NCBI GenBank assembly: GCA_903813345.2
Contig: CAIIXF020000011.1
Span: forward strand, 20,259,754-20,323,753
Source: Owenia fusiformis
Taxonomy: Eukaryota; Annelida; Polychaeta; Sabellida; Oweniidae
Direction: 5' to 3'
DNA: 64,000 nt
Shown here: positions 59,541-64,000 of the stretch, piece after piece
Layout of the letters: every line of letters starts with the position of its first letter
Numbering within the stretch: the first letter of the stretch is position 1
Program-made: the position numbers and the translations under genes
The notes under the pieces: generated by a model
Database searches by the model: none
The model's input: only the letters and a program-made list of their open reading frames with translations
What the model was told of the DNA's origin: nothing

Positions 59541-61908
59541 CTGAAAGAAACATTAATTCAGTCCAGCACGAATACATACAATTGACTCTTAATCATGTCA
59601 GTCTCTAATATGAGTCACTATACAGGTCTTTTTACATGATCAGTTATATTATTGACCAATGTAAGCTCAATGAATATAGGTATTGCATTTTTCTTGAGAA
59701 TGTGCTTTGGAATGTTCAGCTATTTGAATTTTAAAATATCAGAGTGTGATATATATTACTGAAATCATAAAGATTTAAAGATTTTATTAGCAAAATGTAT
59801 AGTACAATCTCACCAACTTCCTCATCTTCACATGATACAATATAACAAATATATTAGTAATAAAATGACAAAAATGGTATGTTATCTAAAAATGCACAAT
59901 AATTTTGGATGATTTAAGGATAGGAACTGATGTGAGATGTATCAAGGTAAAGGGTAAATGCTTTTGATTTAATTACATACAGTATACCATTTTAAAACTA
60001 TTTTAACAATTTTTTTATATACCCTACCTCTGGTTCCATCGTCATATTGATTTTCACTGTTAAAGCAGTTTTGGTAGTCATCTGAAAAGTGCCAAAATAT
60101 GCCAAGTTTAGTTGCTATGTCTTCAGCTCGCTGCCACCATATTTCATCCTTTACCCCTGCCAGTGTCAGAGCAAAAGCTATCGGAAAGAACAGCCAAGGT
60201 ACTGTGTTATACGTGTATATTGTTACCATTGTTCCTCTCGAAAGGGCGGTGATGTCTTTTTTTGACGGAGTCATGTCCACATTCTGTCCAATCAAGTATT
60301 TTCTTTCTGTGAGTAGGACTCTTTCTACTAGGTCCATGTAGTATGGTTCTTTTCTGAATTCTTTTCGCAATGTCTCAAATACAATAGATTGCATGAAAGA
60401 TGCATCATTTATCGCCATTAGTCCAACTTCTGGCCTCTTATACCAACATGGCCGACCTTTCCTAGTTTCTTCATGATCCATAATATCATCATCCACAGCA
60501 AAACTAGAGGTCTGTATTTCAATACAGCATCCAAGAATGAGCATCTTTCGTCTTTCATCTTCTGTTGGAACAACTGGAGCAACAATACTGCAGTAAGCAT
60601 TATAGAGAGGCAGTCCAAACCTATGACTACTGAATGGTACATTGTTATGTAACACTTCCCTGAATCGCTTTAGAGATGGTTCAATTTCAGGAGGATAATT
60701 AGACAATTCAGTTATGTCACAGATATGGGCTTTTAGGAACTCATCATATTTGTTCACTTCTTTCTCAAGTGCTCTGTTCTTCAGAACAGCACCATGAAGC
60801 AGCGTTTGATGTTCTTTACCTTGATCAGCGTTTCTCTTGGAGGATTCCATTATAGATATGTTTCTCACAGCTCTTGCTTGAAGCTTTGACACAGCCATCA
60901 CTTAACAGGAAAGAAAAAATACATGTATTCATGAATATAAAGATGTAAAAAGATGTAAATGGAACAATATATTGTTTTCAAAAATATTTCATCTAGATCC
61001 ATGCATACTAGTATATACATCCACATTGATGTATTTACAAAGAGGATTGAAGATATCAGTATCCGTCATTGGATATAAATGATATTTTAGAAAACCATAT
61101 GATTGTACATTTATCACATGGTACATTGTAGTGAATATTGATGAGAAACCGATTCCAGAAATTGCTCCTGTGATTGATTTTAAATGTGTTCAGCTGTTCA
61201 AATGTATTAAAGAGCTGATCAACTTTTAAATTCTAGTGTGACCAATTTGCTATTTCTTGTCATCGCAATTCTAGGAACACCCCTCATTGGTTCAGTTCAA
61301 ATCTTACAGCTATTACTTTTATTAAGATAGTGGTGCAATTCGCAGAGATAGCTAGAGTTGACACGATTGTGAAAAGTAAAACAGGATTTGATGAAAAAAC
61401 ACTTCTTTTGATGTCTTTATTTCTGTGAAGATTAATGAAGAACGTTATATGGATTCATTTCACTTAATCATATTGTTGCTATATTATTTCAATAAACAGC
61501 TCTATGTTTCCTCAATTATCGTGCCACTTACATCATATTTTATATTTTCCTATTTGAACATCTTAAACAAGTTGGAATAATGTTCACTAAAGCGGCTTAA
61601 AACAGACGTTAGCAAGTCATGATTATGGTCACTGGAGTCGGCACAATTCATCAATAACCTGACTCTGACATCTGTGACTATTTAGTTATTTACTGTACCA
61701 TTAGTTTAAGATGGTATCAAATCCTAAGCCTTTTGATCATCATCTTCTGTATTTTTTACATCATGAGTCTACGAAAAGTAACTTAGATAGCGGTATGAAA
61801 AAACAGATAACACTGTATAACAAAGCCTAACAAACGATATCATAAGCTGGTCATGATGTTAAATTTCAACTTACCTGAAACTTGTTGTATTAACCTATGA
61901 AGAGACAT
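59245..61908 (-). CDS. FPPS-like protein, probable terpene synthase derived from a prenyltransferase (3 exons)
   Basis: Exons on the minus strand: 61908-61875, 60900-60028 and 59540-59245. Junctions CAG|GTAAGT, TTAAG|TG, AGAG|GTAGGG and TTTCAG|GA are in frame; product 400 residues (human FPPS 353, or 419 with its mitochondrial form). The all-alpha trans-isoprenyl diphosphate synthase fold is clear: ERRKMLILGCCIEIQ, DDIMD at 149-153, RKGRPCWYKRPEVGL, GIFWHFSDDYQN, ENKCTW, LERATPGQLEILRENYGQ. Compared with human FPPS (numbering from memory), allylic-diphosphate features persist (DDIMD, R112, first two Asp of DDYxx), but the IPP pocket is degraded: the GGKxxR loop is FSSHRF (102-107), Q96 is Thr, R113 is Lys, K200 is Asn (TYNT, 241-244), and DDYLD is DDYQN (285-289). 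Similar losses mark insect terpene synthases that arose from FPPS. A class I cyclisation or ionisation role is therefore inferred; a divergent prenyltransferase is the alternative. Confidence 0.88.
60028..60900 (-). CDS. Main exon of the FPPS-like gene
   Basis: An 873-base exon carrying residues 12-303: the N-terminal helices, the first Asp-rich motif, the central helices and the second Asp-rich region. Intron 2 falls inside the loop after DDYQN, before the conserved SDIMENKC segment. The reading frame is intact, with no frameshift or stop. Confidence 0.92.
61875..61908 (-). CDS. First coding exon of the FPPS-like gene
   Basis: ATG at 61908 gives MSLHRLIQQVS and a donor TCAG|GTAAGT in phase 1, matching the acceptor before 60900 (junction codon GTG). 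With exon 2 the start reads MSLHRLIQQVSVMAVSKLQA, followed by RAVRNISIM: Arg-rich, no acidic residue in the first 30, like a mitochondrial presequence. If this exon is skipped, the internal ATG at 60898 would give a 388-residue cytosolic form, as in vertebrate FPPS. Confidence 0.65.
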
Positions 61909-64000
61909 GTTTATTCTTGATAAGTGTGTTTTTCAGAAAAACTTTGCTTATGAAATGTGAAAAAGGTTGTTCAAAATCATGTTCACAAAATAGATGCATA
62001 ATAGCATTCGTGATACATAATATAATATAATAATTTTTTTATAAAAATCTAAATCTGTCACCTCAATAGAGCACAAAGATATATAAAAAGCATTGAATTA
62101 TTACCTTGTCACTTCTATAGAAAAAATCCAACTAGGACTTTAGAAATGTATTTTCATTGTGGGATTCATTTTGTATACAGATGTCATATATGTCATATTA
62201 GGACATAAAAAGAGTAAATAAAAGGTATTGAAAAGTAGACTAAAGAATTATCGTATTAAATTTTTTTCTTAAACTGTCCATATGAAAATACTGTACATAA
62301 TAAATTTTGAAATCAACTTTTCCAGGAATTCTCTTGAATGTCAAAAATCTAATTCAAATAAGGGATTTGTGGTATTATGGACACACATATAGAAACTTAT
62401 TTGATGACCTTGACCTTTGATCATTAGTTATTTTACGCTGAGAATTTTGTTAAAATTTTATGTGTATACTTTGAAGGATATGACACTGTCTAGTGACAAT
62501 TTGGCTAATTGCAGCCATTTTAAAAAACTCTCTGAACTAGAATCCTTACAAATTCACCTTTCTATCTCCCATACTAAAATACATGAAAAAATACACTTAT
62601 AGTGGCTCATTTAACATTAAGTCAATTTGTCTTGGATCCTGAAGTGTTCCACTTACAGAGTCAGAGGTATTCCACTACTAGAGGTGTTTTCACAGGTTTC
62701 ACTTTAGTTCTACTTATGTATACATTGTCACTTTAAAGTGCCTGATAAACTATAAAATGGGCATGCGTCCAGGTGTTGATAAACTATAAATAGCGAAAAC
62801 CCAGGGTTTGTCATCACAAGGTAAGCCATGACGTGTTGAGCGAACATCTAGTGTTGATATTGAATTTACATGTAGCCAGATAAGTTTCCTTATTGAAATT
62901 ACATATAGTTTTTAGCAAAATTGTATATCGAGACTGTAAACCGAGAAACTACTGTTGACAGAGACCGAAGGTCGAGGTCAACAGTAGTTTCAAGGTTTAC
63001 AGACGAGGTATATGATTTTGACGGTTGACCGAATGGAGAGGTCTACAATTGTTTTGTTAGTCAGAAGAAACTAATAGGCACATATATACGACAATCATCA
63101 ATCATGGCTTCATTTCACAATCTTTTCTCCGAACCACACCAGCAATGATTTTTTACGAAAATCTGAATAGGCCTACAGTGGTAGCTAAACTATCTGTTTT
63201 CGGTACATCACTGCGTACACACTTGTAAATTAATGTTAATTTTACGTTTCTTTTTGTATTTTTGCTATACTTGTTGTCTAGTAAAGTCAAAAATATCACT
63301 TTCATCAACATTTACAAAATGTCCGTCTACCATGTTTTTTCTGTAAACATTATGACGTCATATTCCCCATAATTCACAAGTGTAGTACAGTAACATACGC
63401 GGTCAATAATATGATCTCCCATGATGCACAGGTGAGGTACAGGTGTTGACCGCTAATTGACCAATCAGGTACGAGTATTTACACTGAGGTACTAACAATA
63501 AGTTATTGCAAACGACAATTCCGAGCATTCATCTCACTGAAGTATTTTGAAGTGAAGAAAATATGATTTTTGTTTTGAAACATGGATTCAGATGAACGTA
63601 ACTTCATTCTGACAACTAATCAAAACTGAACAAAATTGATTATACGTAACAGACGATTTATTGTTTTACAATGTTTTGATCGGCTAAACGAATGAAACCC
63701 AAGAAATTATGACGTGTAAAATGGCAATTTTGAAATGTAAAATTTAAAAGTGACAAACACAACCTCCCTATCCACTCTTTATGAGTTCGCGATATGAGAT
63801 TCGTGGTTCGAGTGCAAGGAACGTAGTTCGTGGTATCAGAACTGATGTTCGCGTTGTTGGAAGTCTAGGAGGCCTGTAATATGTACATGCAGCAGTGGTA
63901 GTGTACAGCTTATTATCACACTACTGGGCTTTGTATTCTAAAGCTTGTTGTTTTAATAACACTGTTCACTCGACGTAAATGTTTTGTGTGTGCGCAGTCA
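61909..64000. other. Upstream of the FPPS-like gene; no recognised gene
   Basis: Contains the hairpin at 62933 and a short GTTCGTGG-rich patch at 63785-63860. No exon with family resemblance on either strand. Confidence 0.5.
62933..63002. repeat. Strong inverted repeat
   Basis: CTGTAAACC and AAACTACTGTTGAC are inverted as GTCAACAGTAGTTT and GGTTTACAG around a GACCGAAGGTC loop that is itself palindromic. Probably a small MITE or its end; copy number unknown. Confidence 0.75.

Noticed and set aside
63780-63878. ATG open frame of 32 codons (MSSRYEIRGSSARNVVRG...)
   Set aside because: Short, built on repeated GTTCGTGG-like words, no donor and no family resemblance.
1-64000. tRNA, rRNA, CRISPR or operon structure
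   Set aside because: None seen; the window has spliced genes, polyadenylation signals and eukaryotic transposons throughout.

Overview
The window is animal nuclear DNA: AT-rich, intron-dominated (GT..AG introns of about 0.1 to 10 kb) and full of short inverted-repeat elements and minisatellites. The gene content and the style of the dispersed repeats fit a spiralian/lophotrochozoan invertebrate such as a mollusc, annelid or brachiopod; that placement is inference. No bacterial, organellar or viral genes, rRNA, tRNA or CRISPR were seen.

Three protein genes can be supported. (1) Positions 3491-29337, plus strand: the C-terminal two thirds of a myosin phosphatase targeting subunit (MYPT/PPP1R12). 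Sixteen exons join in one frame (691 codons), with both ROCK-type inhibitory phosphosites (RRSTQ and RRPTG), a coiled coil and two alternative terminal exons that each encode a full leucine zipper. An extra ATG exon at 16109 could start a short C-terminal isoform. The N-terminal ankyrin part lies upstream of the window. (2) From 37639, plus strand: the first coding exon of a PAWR/Par-4 homologue (AKEKRKLREKRRSTGVV block), with one weak further exon at 47643; its leucine zipper was not found. PPP1R12A and PAWR are also neighbours in the same orientation in human, so this is conserved microsynteny. (3) 61908-59245, minus strand: a three-exon, 400-residue protein related to farnesyl diphosphate synthase. 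It keeps the first aspartate motif (DDIMD) but has lost the IPP-binding residues and the last Asp of the second motif, which suggests a terpene synthase evolved from a prenyltransferase.

Layout: 1-3490 holds MITEs and a repeat-bearing element that ends 27 bases before an exon; 3491-29563 is the MYPT gene; 29.8-35.5 kb has no coding exon but carries six copies of a 35-base stem-loop with a near-invariant 12-base loop and covarying stems; 37.3-47.7 kb is the PAWR promoter, first exon and intron-like DNA with several transposons; 50.58-54.66 kb is a 4-kb array of a 60-bp repeat; 55-59 kb holds MITEs; 59.2-61.9 kb is the FPPS-like gene; 62-64 kb holds no recognised gene.

The signals most worth following are the six-copy stem-loop family between MYPT and PAWR, the FPPS-derived putative terpene synthase, and the shared architecture of the neighbouring MYPT and PAWR genes.
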